Positions 1-9,260 are shown, counted from the stretch's first letter. The stretch is 64,000 nt of DNA from Deltaproteobacteria bacterium (GCA_025353585.1 JANXOM010000013.1:1-64000), one strand, 5' to 3'. Numbers and translations: made by a program. Notes: generated from the letters alone by a model not told the origin.

Positions 1-36
1 TCACACCTGTCCACCGGCTCCGGTTGACAGGTGTGA
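1..36. repeat. Strong imperfect hairpin, REP-like, downstream of the beta-helix lipoprotein gene
   Basis: Positions 1-11 and 26-36 are perfect reverse complements, and inside them 13-17 pairs with 20-24 across one mismatch (12/25). The hairpin lies just beyond the stop codon of the minus-strand gene at 50-1243. Read on the minus strand, the stretch between stop and hairpin contains GGGGACGGTGTCA, a 13-mer also found at 26224. No T-run is visible before the window edge, so it may be a REP-type repeat rather than an intrinsic terminator. Confidence 0.6.
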
Positions 37-49
37 CACCGTCCCCAGG

Positions 50-1243
50 TCAGGGAACGCCCTGCAGCGTCGAGCTCTCGATGGTGATGCTCTTCGCGTT
101 CGTGCCCACGGCGGTGCCGGCATTGGTGACGGAGCCCGCCTGGACGCTGGTCCAGTGGCCGCCGGTGTTGCCCGTCATCGTGGTGTCAGCGATGGCGAGC
201 GTGCCGCCGAAGTTGTTGCTCGTGAAGAACAGGCCGCCGCCGAACGCGTTCGTGCCCGCCGCGTTATTCACGATCTTGTCGCCGCACAGGATCACGTTGA
301 CCGGATTCGCGTCCGTCGACGCGCCATCGCTGTAGACCGCGCCGCCGTTGCCGCCCGAGCCGATCTCGTTCTGGCCGTTGTTCATCGCGCTGCACTGCGC
401 GGGATCGTTGTTGTTGGCGTCGCGCCCGGTCGCGGTGTTCTGCTCGAAGACGCTGTTGTAGAGGTCCATCTCCGAGAACAGGCAGCCGATCGCCGCGCCG
501 TTGCTCGCCCCGTTGCCGCGGAACGTGCTGCCGACCACGATGAGCCCGTGCTTGCTGCCGAGCATGCGGATCGCGCCGCCGCCGACGTCGGGCCCGAGCG
601 GCGCGGCGCGGTTGTCGGTGAACCGGGCGTCGATCACCCGCAGGTTGCCGTCGCGCACGTAGATCGCGCCGCCCTCGCCATCGTTGAAGCCTTGCGAGCA
701 CGGGGCGGGCGCGGTGGGGATCGGCGTGGAGCCGGCGACCGCGCCGTGCGCGAACGCGAGGTGCTGCACGGTGACGACCGTCTCGAGCGCCTGGAAGTTC
801 GCGCTGTCGAACCGCAGGATGCCGACCGCGCCGCCGCCGTCGAGCGTGATCTTGCCGCCGCCGTCGATGACGGTGTCCTTCGTCGTTGGCAGCTGGAGCG
901 TCGCCGTGACCGCGATCGTCGTCGGCGCGGCGCCGCAAGCGAACGTGATGATGCCCCCGGCCTTCACGGCCGCGTCGAGCGCCGCGAACGTGCAGCTCGC
1001 CGGCGTGCCGGTGCCGACGACCGTCGTGGGCGTCGAGGTGTCCACCGGCCGGCCCGCCGCGGGCACACCCGCCGCGCACGCGCTGTCCGGGTTCGCGTTG
1101 CTCCCGGCGGAGCTACTGCCGCTGCTACCGCCGTCGTCGCGGCCGGGCCCGCCATCGGTGACCGGGACGGTGCCATCAGGCCCGCCGCCGCTGCCGCCGC
1201 ACCCCGCGCCGACGACCGTCATCGCGATCAGGAGAGCCTTCAT
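50..1243 (-). CDS. Secreted lipoprotein with Pmp-like parallel beta-helix repeats
   Basis: Predicted 397-residue outer-surface lipoprotein. The start at 1243 (MKALLIAM...) gives a short signal ending in a lipobox (VGAGC, Cys about residue 15), followed by a Gly/Ser/Asp-rich linker. The body has GGAI/GGAV motifs paired with F.DNRA/F.GNGAS strands, typical of polymorphic-membrane-protein or choice-of-anchor right-handed beta-helix proteins. The open frame continues upstream to 2116 but that part is Arg-rich shadow over the next gene. A GATGAT hexamer lies 6 nt before the start. The function is not known; a role in adhesion or polysaccharide binding is a guess from the fold. Confidence 0.8.
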   Translation of the reverse strand: MKALLIAMTVVGAGCGGSGGGPDGTVPVTDGGPGRDDGGSSGSSSAGSNANPDSACAAGVPAAGRPVDTSTPTTVVGTGTPASCTFAALDAAVKAGGIITFACGAAPTTIAVTATLQLPTTKDTVIDGGGKITLDGGGAVGILRFDSANFQALETVVTVQHLAFAHGAVAGSTPIPTAPAPCSQGFNDGEGGAIYVRDGNLRVIDARFTDNRAAPLGPDVGGGAIRMLGSKHGLIVVGSTFRGNGASNGAAIGCLFSEMDLYNSVFEQNTATGRDANNNDPAQCSAMNNGQNEIGSGGNGGAVYSDGASTDANPVNVILCGDKIVNNAAGTNAFGGGLFFTSNNFGGTLAIADTTMTGNTGGHWTSVQAGSVTNAGTAVGTNAKSITIESSTLQGVP

Positions 1244-1314
1244 CCCGGGATCATCGCGTGCGCTCCGCCCGCAGGGCAACCGCGATCGCCCGCGTCCGCG
1301 TATCGCACCTGCGA

Positions 1315-1875
1315 TCAGTACGCCGGTGGCAGCCAGCGCTCGCCCGTCTCGCAGCTGACGTGCGCGAGCCTCACGCGCCCATCCGCCAGCTCGAGCGTCC
1401 CGAAGACGATCGGCAGCGCGAACCGCCGCGGGCCCACCGAGCCCGGGTTGAACACGGTCAGGCCGCGCTCCTCGGCCAGGAACGGCACGTGCGAGTGGCC
1501 GCACACGATCAGCTTCGCCGCCGCCGCGCGCGCGAGCTTCGCCGCATCGGCGCGGATCCGCGGCCCCGCCACCGCGATGTGCATCATCAAGATCCGCAGC
1601 CCGCTCATCTCGAGCGTGAGCACGTCCGGCAGCTGGTTCGCGCGCGTGTCGATGTTGCCGCGCACCGCGTGCACCGGGGCGATCGCGCGCAGGTCCGCGA
1701 GCACACCCAGCTCGCCGATGTCGCCCGCGTGCAAGATCGCGTCGGGCGCGTAGGCACGCAGCCAGCGCGCCGTGTCCGCGTGCGGAGCGCTGTGCGTGTC
1801 GGCGACCACGGCGAGCCGGCGCACGTCCGCGGCGAGCGTGACCGACGCGTGGACGAGCGGCACCGCCATCGCCAT
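1315..1875 (-). CDS. YfcE/MJ0936-type metallophosphoesterase
   Basis: A 186-residue calcineurin-like phosphoesterase. The metal-binding motifs appear in canonical order: D-T-H (VADTHS), GDIGE, GNID, a lone His (MMH) and GHSH near the C-terminus, followed by FNPGS, which is typical of the YfcE family. Such proteins are cytoplasmic phosphodiesterases with two metals. The start is uncertain: in-frame ATG codons lie at 1875 and 1869, with a GTG a few codons later, and the first motif begins only around residue 24. The gene is divergent from the next one with only 14 bp between the furthest starts. The natural substrate cannot be told from sequence. Confidence 0.85.
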   Translation of the reverse strand: MAMAVPLVHASVTLAADVRRLAVVADTHSAPHADTARWLRAYAPDAILHAGDIGELGVLADLRAIAPVHAVRGNIDTRANQLPDVLTLEMSGLRILMMHIAVAGPRIRADAAKLARAAAAKLIVCGHSHVPFLAEERGLTVFNPGSVGPRRFALPIVFGTLELADGRVRLAHVSCETGERWLPPAY

Positions 1876-1889
1876 GTCCTACCACGCGG

Positions 1890-2768
1890 GTGCATGACGA
1901 GCGCGTGGTGCATGATGAACGCGTGCAAGCCCTCGAGCGGAGCGACATCTGGCGCGTGGTCTCGTTCAACATCTGGAACCGGCAGGGCCCGTGGGCCGAC
2001 CGGCTCCCGCTGATCCGCGACCAGCTCGCCGCGCTCGACGCCGACGTCATCGGCCTCCAGGAGGTGCTCGGCTTCCCTGGCATGCCGTCGCAGGCCGACG
2101 AGATCGCCGCCGGCACCGACTGGCACGTCTACTACGCGCCCGCATGGCACATCGGCGGTGGCCTCACCTTCGGCAACGCGATCCTGTCGCGCCACCGGCT
2201 CGGCGACGTCGCCACGCTACCGCTCCCCTCGCCGCCCGGGCTCGATACGCGAACCGCGGCGTTCGCGCGCGTCGAGGCGCCGCACGGCCCGCTGCCGGTG
2301 TTCGTGACGCACCTGACGTTCCAGGCGCACATGGGCCACGCGCGCTGCGCCCAAGTCCGCGCGCTCGCGGACCACGCGGACGCGCTCGCCCCCGAGAGCG
2401 GGCCCCCCGCCGTCCTGCTCGGCGACTTCAACGCGAACCCCGATGCCGACGAGATGCGCTTCCTGCGCGGCCTGTGTTCGCTCGGCGGTGACTCGGTCTA
2501 CTTCGCCGATTGCTGGGATGCGACGGCCGCCCCGGGCGCGCCCGGCTTCACGTACGACCGCGCGAACCCGTACGCGCTGCGGTCGCGCGAGCCGTCGCGC
2601 CGCATCGACTACTGCTACGTGCGCGGGCCCGGGCGCCACCTGCGCGGCGAGCCGCTGAGCTGTCGCGTCGCGCTCGCGGAGCCGACGGCGGGCGTGTGGC
2701 CGAGCGATCATTACGCGGTCGTCGCGGACATCTACGCCGCGCCGCGCGCGCACGACCACGGCGTGTAG
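1890..2768 (+). CDS. Endonuclease/exonuclease/phosphatase-family hydrolase
   Basis: A 292-residue protein with the full EEP signature: SFNIW near the N-terminus, LQEV (metal-binding Glu), THLTF (His), GDFNANPD (Asp/Asn) and SDHYAV (catalytic Asp-His) near the C-terminus. The family includes DNases, sphingomyelinase-like and inositol phosphatases; no signal peptide is seen, so it is probably cytoplasmic. The start region is odd: GTG 1890 lies in a tandem pair of 18-bp units (1890-1907 and 1908-1925, 16 of 18 identical), giving VHDERV twice, so in-frame GTG codons at 1905, 1908 and 1923 are alternatives. Confidence 0.85.
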   Translation: MHDERVVHDERVQALERSDIWRVVSFNIWNRQGPWADRLPLIRDQLAALDADVIGLQEVLGFPGMPSQADEIAAGTDWHVYYAPAWHIGGGLTFGNAILSRHRLGDVATLPLPSPPGLDTRTAAFARVEAPHGPLPVFVTHLTFQAHMGHARCAQVRALADHADALAPESGPPAVLLGDFNANPDADEMRFLRGLCSLGGDSVYFADCWDATAAPGAPGFTYDRANPYALRSREPSRRIDYCYVRGPGRHLRGEPLSCRVALAEPTAGVWPSDHYAVVADIYAAPRAHDHGV

Positions 2769-2773
2769 AGGGG

Positions 2774-3442
2774 CTACTTGCCGAGCTGGATCTCGAGCGC
2801 GCCCTTGCCGCAGGCGAGCGTCGCGCTCCAGTTGTCGGCGTCGATCAGCGCCTTCTGCGTCGTCTGATACGTCCAGTCGTTCGCGCCCGCGTCCCACACG
2901 TACGCGCGCACGTCGTACGCGCCGCCCGGGAGCGAGGCCTGGTCCATCGCGCCCACCTTGATCTCGAGGTTCTTCACCACGGCGCCCGCCGCGTTGATGA
3001 ACTCCACGCGCGCCGCCAGCTTCTTGCCGCACGTGGCGACCTTGTTCCGGACGCTGCCGATGTACGTGCGCGCGGCGGCGGGAGCCGGCCCCGGCGCGGG
3101 CGCGGGCCCGGCGGCCACGTGCTTCACGCGCAGCTCCGTCGTCTGGTACTTCTTCACCTCGATCTTGTTCGACCACTGCGCCCCGCCGGGCGCGGTGAGC
3201 GTCACGAGATAGAAGGCGTCGCCGGGCGGCAGCTTGAAGACCGCGGGCGCCGTGTCCGTCAGCACGCCGTCTGGCGCCGTCACGCTGACGCGATAGCCCT
3301 CGGGCTCCACCACCTTGATCGCGGTCGCATCGGACCGCGAGAACGCCACGGTCTTGCTCCACGTGTCCTCCGCGGCGGCCGGGGCGGCCAGAGCGACGAG
3401 GGCGAGGATTCCGAACACCACACTCATTCCGTACTTGATCAC
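2774..3442 (-). CDS. Exported protein of unknown function
   Basis: A 222-residue protein with a clear Sec signal peptide (hydrophobic run followed by LAAPAAAED, cleavage probably after the Ala run near residue 24). Two beta-rich halves are separated by a Pro/Ala linker (PAPAPGPAPAAA), and two Cys in the second half (VATCGKK, ATLACGKG) could form a disulfide. The GTG start at 3442 is supported by an AAGGAG Shine-Dalgarno 6 nt upstream; an ATG at 3427 is possible. I do not recognise the family. It is convergent with the preceding EEP gene, 5 bp away. Confidence 0.75.
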   Translation of the reverse strand: MIKYGMSVVFGILALVALAAPAAAEDTWSKTVAFSRSDATAIKVVEPEGYRVSVTAPDGVLTDTAPAVFKLPPGDAFYLVTLTAPGGAQWSNKIEVKKYQTTELRVKHVAAGPAPAPGPAPAAARTYIGSVRNKVATCGKKLAARVEFINAAGAVVKNLEIKVGAMDQASLPGGAYDVRAYVWDAGANDWTYQTTQKALIDADNWSATLACGKGALEIQLGK

Positions 3443-3796
3443 CGAGAGCTCCTTGACGATGAGCTGTCAGGCCTTTGCAACGGGGAGGCCCGCGGCGCAC
3501 CGCGCCGAACACGGCGGAACTCTGCGTGAAAGCGCACGGGGCTGAACCGATGTGGTGGCTGATCGAGCTGCCGCGGCAACCTGCCCCGCCGCCGTCGCCT
3601 GTTGGGGGAAGCGCGCGCCGCGCGAAGCGGACCGGGGTGTCCGTCGTCGCCTCGCGGGTTCCTGGGCGATGCGCGCGCGCGAAACTTCACCCGGAGCCGC
3701 GACCTGGTCAGGGCAGACCGAGCGCCGGACCACCCGGCCGCGCAGTCGGGGGAGCGGGGCAGCTCACCCCGTGCTTCCGCGTCGGTCGACCCTCCT

Positions 3797-3810
3797 GGCC
3801 CCGGTTGTTG
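3797..3810. repeat. Family-2 repeat fragment shared with 10189-10201
   Basis: The bases GGCCCCGGTTGTTG match the right arm of the hairpin at 10176-10201 over 13 positions. Here the left arm is absent, so this looks like a degenerate or partial copy, unlikely to act as a terminator. Confidence 0.4.
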
Positions 3811-3847
3811 CACCACTTTTTCAGTTCAGGCCTCGCGAGCAGAGTGC

Positions 3848-3853
3848 TAGCGT
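3848..3853 (+). promoter_or_regulatory. Putative -10 element TAGCGT for the lipoprotein at 3862
   Basis: TAGCGT ends 8 nt before the ATG, with only C/G bases between, leaving no room for a ribosome-binding site if transcription starts 6-7 nt downstream. No good -35 is visible. Confidence 0.4.
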
Positions 3854-3861
3854 CGCCCCCG

Positions 3862-4800
3862 ATGCGCACCTCTCGCACGTTTGCTGTCCTGCTCACCGTC
3901 GCCACCGTCGCGGGCGTCACGGCCTGTAACCCCAACTCGCGCAGCGGTGATGACGGCAACGGTCCCGATGGCGGCAGCGGCGGCAGCGGCAGCGGTGGCG
4001 GCGGTGGCGACGGTGGTGGGGGCGGCAGCGACAACGGCTGCTCGGTCGCGGCGCAGTTCGTCTACGTCGTCGACACGGCGAACACGCTGTCGAAGTTCGA
4101 CCCGACGACCAAGGCCTTCACGCAGGTCGGCAACCTCAGCGTCTGCAACCCCACCCTCGGCGACCAGCCGTTCTCGATGGGCGTCGATCGCGACGCGAAC
4201 GCGTACGTCCTCTACGCGTCGGGCCTCATCTACCAGGTGACCGGCCTCGCGACGGGCACCCTCGCCTGCACGCAGACGAGCTGGACGAGCACCTCGGCGC
4301 TCACGCAGTTCGGCATGGGCTTCTCGACGACGGCGGTCGGCGGCACCACGGACCAGCTGTTCATCGCCGGCGGCCAGGGCGTGGACACGGCCTCGAACGC
4401 CACACTGGCGACGCTCGACGTCAGCTCGTTCCAGGCGACCACGGTCGGCACGATCACCGGCTGGCCGGAGCTGACCGGAACGAGCAACGCGGAGCTGTGG
4501 GGCTTCTTCCCCGACGCGACGAAGCCGCGCATCGACAAGCTCAACAAGGCGACCGGCGCCGCCGACGTCACGTATTCGCTCAAGGCGATCAAGGGCCAGC
4601 CGCTCGCGTGGGCGTTCGCCGCGTACGGTGGCGACCTCTGGGTGTTCCTCGAGAAGGGCTCGGAGACGTCGACGAGCGTCTACCAGATCGGCGGCCCCAA
4701 TGACGCCGCGCCCGGCACGATCAAGAGCACGACGGAAGCGGGCGGTCGCGAGATCGTCGGCGCCGGCGTCTCGACGTGTGCGCCCGTCGTCTTGATGTGA
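3862..4800 (+). CDS. Lipoprotein with glycine-rich linker and propeller-like domain
   Basis: A 312-residue exported lipoprotein. The signal peptide ends in a lipobox (GVTAC), followed by a roughly 35-residue Gly/Ser/Asp spacer, a common surface tether. The remainder reads like a short beta-propeller: repeated strands such as FVYVVDTANTLSKFDP and AYVLYASGLIYQVTG. Four Cys in the mature part may form disulfides. The frame is open far upstream, but the signal peptide fixes the start. The gene overlaps the next by 4 bp (GTGA), so the two are probably translationally coupled. The ligand is unknown. Confidence 0.8.
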   Translation: MRTSRTFAVLLTVATVAGVTACNPNSRSGDDGNGPDGGSGGSGSGGGGGDGGGGGSDNGCSVAAQFVYVVDTANTLSKFDPTTKAFTQVGNLSVCNPTLGDQPFSMGVDRDANAYVLYASGLIYQVTGLATGTLACTQTSWTSTSALTQFGMGFSTTAVGGTTDQLFIAGGQGVDTASNATLATLDVSSFQATTVGTITGWPELTGTSNAELWGFFPDATKPRIDKLNKATGAADVTYSLKAIKGQPLAWAFAAYGGDLWVFLEKGSETSTSVYQIGGPNDAAPGTIKSTTEAGGREIVGAGVSTCAPVVLM

Positions 4801-6776
4801 ACCCGTCGTCGACGCAGACGCCGACGTCGCCGTGGTCGCGACTGGCGACCCTCGTCCCCGATATCCTCAAGGGCCTGCGCGCCGCCGTCGCCACGGTCGT
4901 GCCGTTCTACCTGGCCGGGCAGCTCGGACGGCCAGAGCTGGCCTGGGTCGCGCTCGGCGGCTGGCTCGGTTCGCTCGCCGATCCGGGTGGCACGCGGCTG
5001 CGGCGCGGCGGCGTCATGGCGATCTTCGCGCTGTGCGGCGGCGCGGCGGTCGCCGCGGCGGCGAGCATGGTCGCGGTGCCGCTCGTGGCCGGCGGGATCC
5101 TGGTGATGGTCGCGTTCGCGGCCTCGCTCGCCCGCGCGCTCGGCGGCGCGGCCTCGACGGCGGGCAACGTGCTGGTGGTCGCGGCCGCGGTCGCGGCGTC
5201 GACGAGCAACGGCGCCGACCCGCTGTGCGACGGGGTCTTGTTCGCCGCCGGCGCGTCGTGGGCGCTCCTGCTGTCGTCGGTCGTCTGGCCGGTGTGGACG
5301 CACCTGCCGGTCCGGCGTGCGGTCGGGGCCGTGTACGCCGCGCTCGCCACCTACGCGGACGCCCTGGTCGCGGCGGCGGCGGTCGACGCGGCCGACTGGA
5401 ACGCGCTCGCGCGGCAGCAGCAGCGCGCGGTCCGGGCCGGCCTCGACGCCGCGCGCGCGGTCGCGGTCGCGATGCGCGCACGCCGGGCGGGCGAGAGTCG
5501 CGTCGGCGCGAACGTGCGCGTCTTGCTCGGCGATGCGGAGCAGCAATTCTTCGCGCTCATCGCGGCGGCCGACGAGCTGGAGGCCACGCCCGCGGCGGCT
5601 CGCGAGACCGGGACGCTCGCGGCGGCGGCGGCGGCGGACCGCGTCGTGGCCGTCGCGCTCGCGACGCCGGGGCTCGTCCGCCCGACGCCGGCGGCGCCCG
5701 CGGTCGCCGAGCTCCGCGGCGATCACGCCACGCGCGTGGTGCAGGCGGCCCGCGAGGCCGCCGCGCTCGCGCACGATCTCGACGGCGAGCCAGCGCCGGA
5801 TGATCCGCAAGCGTCGACGTCCATGCACCTGCCCCGATCGCGGTCGCGCGTGCGGGAGCTCGTCCAGCTCCTCCGCGACGGGCTCGCGTGGCGCTCGCCC
5901 ATCTTTCGCCACGCCGTTCGCGTCGCCGGCACCGCGGCCGTCGCGTTCGGCCTCGGCCGCTGGCTCTCGCCGACGCACAGCGCGTGGGTCACCGTCACCG
6001 CGCTCGCCGTGCTCCAGCCGTTCCCCGGCGCCACCATCACGCGCGCGATCGAGCGCGTCGTCGGCACCGTGCTCGGCAGCGCGCTCGCCGTCGCGATCAT
6101 GATGACCGTCCAGGCACGGCTGGCCCTCGCCGTGCTCATGATCCCGCTGTCGGTCGCCGCCGTCGTCACGCGCCCGCGCAGCTATCGCCTGTTTGTCGTG
6201 TTCCTGACGCCGGTCTTCATCCTCGTGGCCACGCACTGGACCCCGGACTGGTACACGGCCGCCGTGCGGATCGCCGACGCGGCCGCGGGCGGCGCGATCG
6301 CGTTCGTCGCCGCCGCGCTCGTCGCGCCCACGTGGGAACACCTCCGCCTCCCCGAGGCACTCGCACGCATCGACACGACGCTCGCGCGCCACGCCGAGCT
6401 CACGTTCGACGCGCTTGCAGGAGCGCCCCGGAGTGCCGAGGCGATGACGGCCGCCCGCCGCGCCGTCGGCGTCGCCCTCGACGAGGCCGAGACATCGCTC
6501 GAGCGCATGCTCGCCGAGCCGCGGCGCGTGCAGCACGGCGCCGATGCGGGGGTCTTCGTCGTGACCTACGCGCGTCGGCTCTCGACGTCCTTGACGGCGG
6601 CGGCCCAGCGCACGGCCCTACCCGCGGCGGCCGAGGTCGCCCGGGCCCGCGCGGCCGTCGCGCTGGCGCTCGCGAGGACCAGCGCCGAGCCGCCCGACCT
6701 GGCCGACGCCGCGCTCGGACGGATCGTGCGTAACGCCGAGATCCTGGCCACCGCGAGCGCGCCGCAGCGAGCGTAG
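4797..6776 (+). CDS. FUSC-family (YccS/aromatic acid exporter-like) membrane protein
   Basis: About 659 residues from GTG 4797, whose codon overlaps the TGA of the preceding gene; GTG 4776 is an alternative. The layout is that of fusaric-acid-resistance proteins: an N-terminal block of about six membrane helices, a long soluble helical segment (about 190-360), then a second membrane block including SPTHSAWVTVTALAVLQP, a strong match to the FUSC signature, and a soluble C-terminal helical region. Members act as inner-membrane efflux or pore components for aromatic acids or peptidoglycan-related compounds. No membrane-fusion partner is encoded nearby, so the substrate is open. Confidence 0.8.
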   Translation: MNPSSTQTPTSPWSRLATLVPDILKGLRAAVATVVPFYLAGQLGRPELAWVALGGWLGSLADPGGTRLRRGGVMAIFALCGGAAVAAAASMVAVPLVAGGILVMVAFAASLARALGGAASTAGNVLVVAAAVAASTSNGADPLCDGVLFAAGASWALLLSSVVWPVWTHLPVRRAVGAVYAALATYADALVAAAAVDAADWNALARQQQRAVRAGLDAARAVAVAMRARRAGESRVGANVRVLLGDAEQQFFALIAAADELEATPAAARETGTLAAAAAADRVVAVALATPGLVRPTPAAPAVAELRGDHATRVVQAAREAAALAHDLDGEPAPDDPQASTSMHLPRSRSRVRELVQLLRDGLAWRSPIFRHAVRVAGTAAVAFGLGRWLSPTHSAWVTVTALAVLQPFPGATITRAIERVVGTVLGSALAVAIMMTVQARLALAVLMIPLSVAAVVTRPRSYRLFVVFLTPVFILVATHWTPDWYTAAVRIADAAAGGAIAFVAAALVAPTWEHLRLPEALARIDTTLARHAELTFDALAGAPRSAEAMTAARRAVGVALDEAETSLERMLAEPRRVQHGADAGVFVVTYARRLSTSLTAAAQRTALPAAAEVARARAAVALALARTSAEPPDLADAALGRIVRNAEILATASAPQRA

Positions 6777-6803
6777 CGGTACGATCGGGCCGGGCGAGGG
6801 AAG

Positions 6804-8174
6804 ATGAAGCCACTGTCACCGACAGATGTGATGTTCCTGTGGCTCGAGGGCCGCCGGCAGCCGATGCACGTCGGCGGCCTCCAGCTCTACACGCCGCCGG
6901 AGGGCGCCGGCGATGACTTCGTCGGCAAGCTCGTCGAGTCGTGGCGCGAGCACACGACGACCGAGCGCCCGTTCAACCAGCGCCCGCACTTCCGGATCGG
7001 CCATTGGTTCTGGGAAGAGGACGGCGACTTCGAGCTCGACTACCACCTGCGCCACTCCGCGCTGCCGCGTCCGGGCCGCATCCGCGAGCTGCTCTCGCTC
7101 GTGTCGCGCTTGCACGGCACGCTGATGGACCGCACGCGGCCGATGTGGGAGATCCACGTCATCGAGGGTCTCGCCGACAAGCGCATCGCGCTCTACGCAA
7201 AGGTGCACCACGCGCTGCTCGATGGCGTCGCCGCGATGCGGATGCTGCAATCGGTGCTGAGCGAGGATCCGCGCGAGCAGCGCCCGCCGATGTGGGCGCA
7301 GAAGCGGCAGCGGCGCGTCGTCGAGGGCGCCGCGCCCTCCGAGGAGGCGCACGAGGCGCCACACCCGTCGTTGATAGAGCGCGCGCTGACGGCCGGCGCG
7401 GAGATCGTGCCCGGCGTCCGCAGCGGGTTGTGGGAGATCGTGCGCTCGGCTACCGAGGGCGGCTCCGACGCGCAGCCGTTCCACGCGCCGCCGACGATGT
7501 TCAACGTACGCATCTCGGGCTCGCGGCGGTTCGCGGCGCAGTCGTTCGGGCTCGAGCGCGTGAAGGCGATCGGCAAGACGGCCGGCGCGACGATCAACGA
7601 CGTCACGCTCGCCGTCTGCGCGGGCGCGCTCCGCTCGTACCTCGTGGCGCAGAACTCGCTGCCCGACAAGCCGCTGATCGCGATGGTGCCGGTCTCGGTG
7701 CGCGCCGAGGGCGACGAGGGCGGCAATCAGCTCGCGATCCTGCTCGCGAACCTCGCGACGCACCTCGAGGACCCGCTCGCGCGGCTGCGCTGCGTCATCG
7801 AATCGACGACGGCGGCGAAGGACAAGCTCAAGAAGATGTCCAAGCTCGAGCGCATGGCGCACGCGGCGGCGATGAGCGCGCCGATGGGCGCGAGCATGCT
7901 GACGGGCCACGCGAAGCGGCGGCCGATCTACAACGTCGTCATCTCCAACGTGCCCGGGCCGCGGACGCCGCTGTTCCTCGACGGCATGCGGCTCGACGAG
8001 AGCTACCCGGTCTCGATCCCGGTCGACTACCTCGCGCTCAACATCACCATCACGAGCTACGACGGCGCGCTCGGCTTCGGGTACGTCGCGTGTCGGCGCT
8101 CGGTCCCGGCGCTCCAGCGCATGCTCGACTTCACGGGCGAGGCGCTGACGGAGCTCGAGGACGCGCTCGGCTGA
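6804..8174 (+). CDS. Wax ester synthase / diacylglycerol O-acyltransferase (WS/DGAT)
   Basis: A 456-residue bifunctional acyltransferase that joins acyl-CoA to a fatty alcohol or diacylglycerol to form storage lipid. The catalytic HHxxxDG motif is intact (HHALLDG, residues 135-141). Other family marks are the start LSPTDVMFLWLE, MVPVSVR, and NVVISNVPGPR in the C-terminal domain. Length matches the family (about 450-470). A GAGGGAAG sequence just before the ATG is a possible Shine-Dalgarno, and TACGAT at 6780-6785 could be its -10. The methyltransferase gene follows after 4 bp, so they are likely co-transcribed. Confidence 0.92.
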   Translation: MKPLSPTDVMFLWLEGRRQPMHVGGLQLYTPPEGAGDDFVGKLVESWREHTTTERPFNQRPHFRIGHWFWEEDGDFELDYHLRHSALPRPGRIRELLSLVSRLHGTLMDRTRPMWEIHVIEGLADKRIALYAKVHHALLDGVAAMRMLQSVLSEDPREQRPPMWAQKRQRRVVEGAAPSEEAHEAPHPSLIERALTAGAEIVPGVRSGLWEIVRSATEGGSDAQPFHAPPTMFNVRISGSRRFAAQSFGLERVKAIGKTAGATINDVTLAVCAGALRSYLVAQNSLPDKPLIAMVPVSVRAEGDEGGNQLAILLANLATHLEDPLARLRCVIESTTAAKDKLKKMSKLERMAHAAAMSAPMGASMLTGHAKRRPIYNVVISNVPGPRTPLFLDGMRLDESYPVSIPVDYLALNITITSYDGALGFGYVACRRSVPALQRMLDFTGEALTELEDALG

Positions 8175-8178
8175 CGGC

Positions 8179-8850
8179 ATGCTCCGCGAGCTGGCTCACT
8201 TCGCGTTGCACGCGCCGGCGACCATCGCCCTCAAGCTCGAGGCGAGCCAGGACACGCTGTACACCACGCTGATCGCGCGCGCCGATGCGGCCGGGCTGGC
8301 CGAGCAACGCGACGCGCTCGTGGCGGACCTTCGCGGCGACATCGTCGAGGTGGGCTGCGGCGCGGGCGCGATGTTCGCGAGCTACCGCGGCGACGCGCGG
8401 GTTACGTGCATCGAGCCGGACGCCGAGCTCGCGTCACGCGCGCGGGACGCGGCGGCTTCGCGGGGACGAGCGATCACCGTGCTCGACGCGCGCGCAGAGG
8501 CCTTGCCGCTCGCGGATGCCGCGATGAACGCGGCCGTGCTGGCGCTCGTGCTGTGCTCGGTGACCGACGTCGATGCGGCGTGCCGAGAGCTGGCGCGCGT
8601 GGTGCGTCCTGGCGGCGCAGTGCGCCTGATCGAGCATGTCCGCAGCCCGCGTATCATCGCGGGCGCGCTCATGTCGCTCGCGAACCCGATCTGGCTCGCC
8701 GCGAACGGACAGGGCTGTCGGATGAACCGCAACCCGCTCGGCGCGCTCGCCCGCGCGGGGCTCCGGGTCGAGTCCGTGGAGCCGTTCCAGATCTGGTCCG
8801 CCGGGCTCCCGGCGTTCCCGATGCTCCGGATCGGCGCGACGCGCGTCTAG
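8179..8850 (+). CDS. Class I SAM-dependent methyltransferase
   Basis: A 223-residue Rossmann-type methyltransferase. Motif I is VEVGCGAGAM (SAM binding), followed by the acidic residue at the end of strand 2 (CIEPDAE), the motif around LDARAEALPL, and a post-motif segment LARVVRPGGAVRLIEHV, typical of Methyltransf_11 enzymes acting on lipids or small molecules. No membrane segment is evident. Its position 4 bp after the wax-ester synthase suggests a lipid substrate, but this is inference. Confidence 0.85.
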   Translation: MLRELAHFALHAPATIALKLEASQDTLYTTLIARADAAGLAEQRDALVADLRGDIVEVGCGAGAMFASYRGDARVTCIEPDAELASRARDAAASRGRAITVLDARAEALPLADAAMNAAVLALVLCSVTDVDAACRELARVVRPGGAVRLIEHVRSPRIIAGALMSLANPIWLAANGQGCRMNRNPLGALARAGLRVESVEPFQIWSAGLPAFPMLRIGATRV

Positions 8851-8901
8851 CTGACCCGGTACCCCTCGAGGTGATTCGGATCGCGCGCGCTCGTCTCCGG
8901 G

Positions 8902-9213
8902 TCAGTCGGCCGGCAGACCTTCCGTCGGGTCCGCTGCCTCGGTCGGCGGCGCGCGGTGATGGAACTCGGCCAGGTGTTTGTTCGCCTCGAGCCAGCGATT
9001 CAGATCGACGGCGACGACGGCCGGGAGGTGGTCGCGGTCGCCGGTCAGCAGCGGCTCGACCTCGCTCAGCGCGATCTCGAGGTCGGACCGCAGCGTCGCC
9101 GAACTTGTCGCCGCCTCGAGCGCCGCGGTCAGCTCGGCGATCCGCGCTTCGACCCGGATCCGCAGCGGCTGCCCGATGGTCGCGTCAGTGGAGTTGGGAT
9201 TCTCGATGCTCAT
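8902..9213 (-). CDS. Small hypothetical acidic protein
   Basis: A 103-residue protein (MSIENPNSTDAT...) rich in Ala, Glu and Leu, with a helical middle (RIAELTAALEAATSSATLRSDLEIALSEVEPLL) and no signal peptide or known motif. The start is inferred from the first ATG of plausible composition; a CACGAT hexamer lies 6 nt upstream. It sits 47 bp downstream of the ice-binding-like lipoprotein on the same strand and may be co-transcribed. I do not recognise it; it could be a small coiled-coil cytoplasmic protein. Confidence 0.55.
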   Translation of the reverse strand: MSIENPNSTDATIGQPLRIRVEARIAELTAALEAATSSATLRSDLEIALSEVEPLLTGDRDHLPAVVAVDLNRWLEANKHLAEFHHRAPPTEAADPTEGLPAD

Positions 9214-9260
9214 GCCGCGATCGTGTGCATCTCGCGCGCCACGAGCGCCTGCGCACACCG

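Larger units (their letters stand above)
3443..3861. other. 419-bp non-coding interval with a repeat fragment and promoter
   Basis: This separates two divergent genes. Frames open through it are Arg/Pro-rich without recognisable domains, and I see no gene. It holds the GGCCCCGGTTGTTG motif at 3797-3810 (shared with the hairpin at 10176) and a TAGCGT hexamer just before the lipoprotein start at 3862. Confidence 0.5.

Noticed and set aside
50..2116. A 688-residue minus-strand protein spanning the first two genes
   Set aside because: Its first 291 residues are Arg/Ala-rich shadow over the phosphoesterase gene; the real gene starts at 1243 with a lipoprotein signal.
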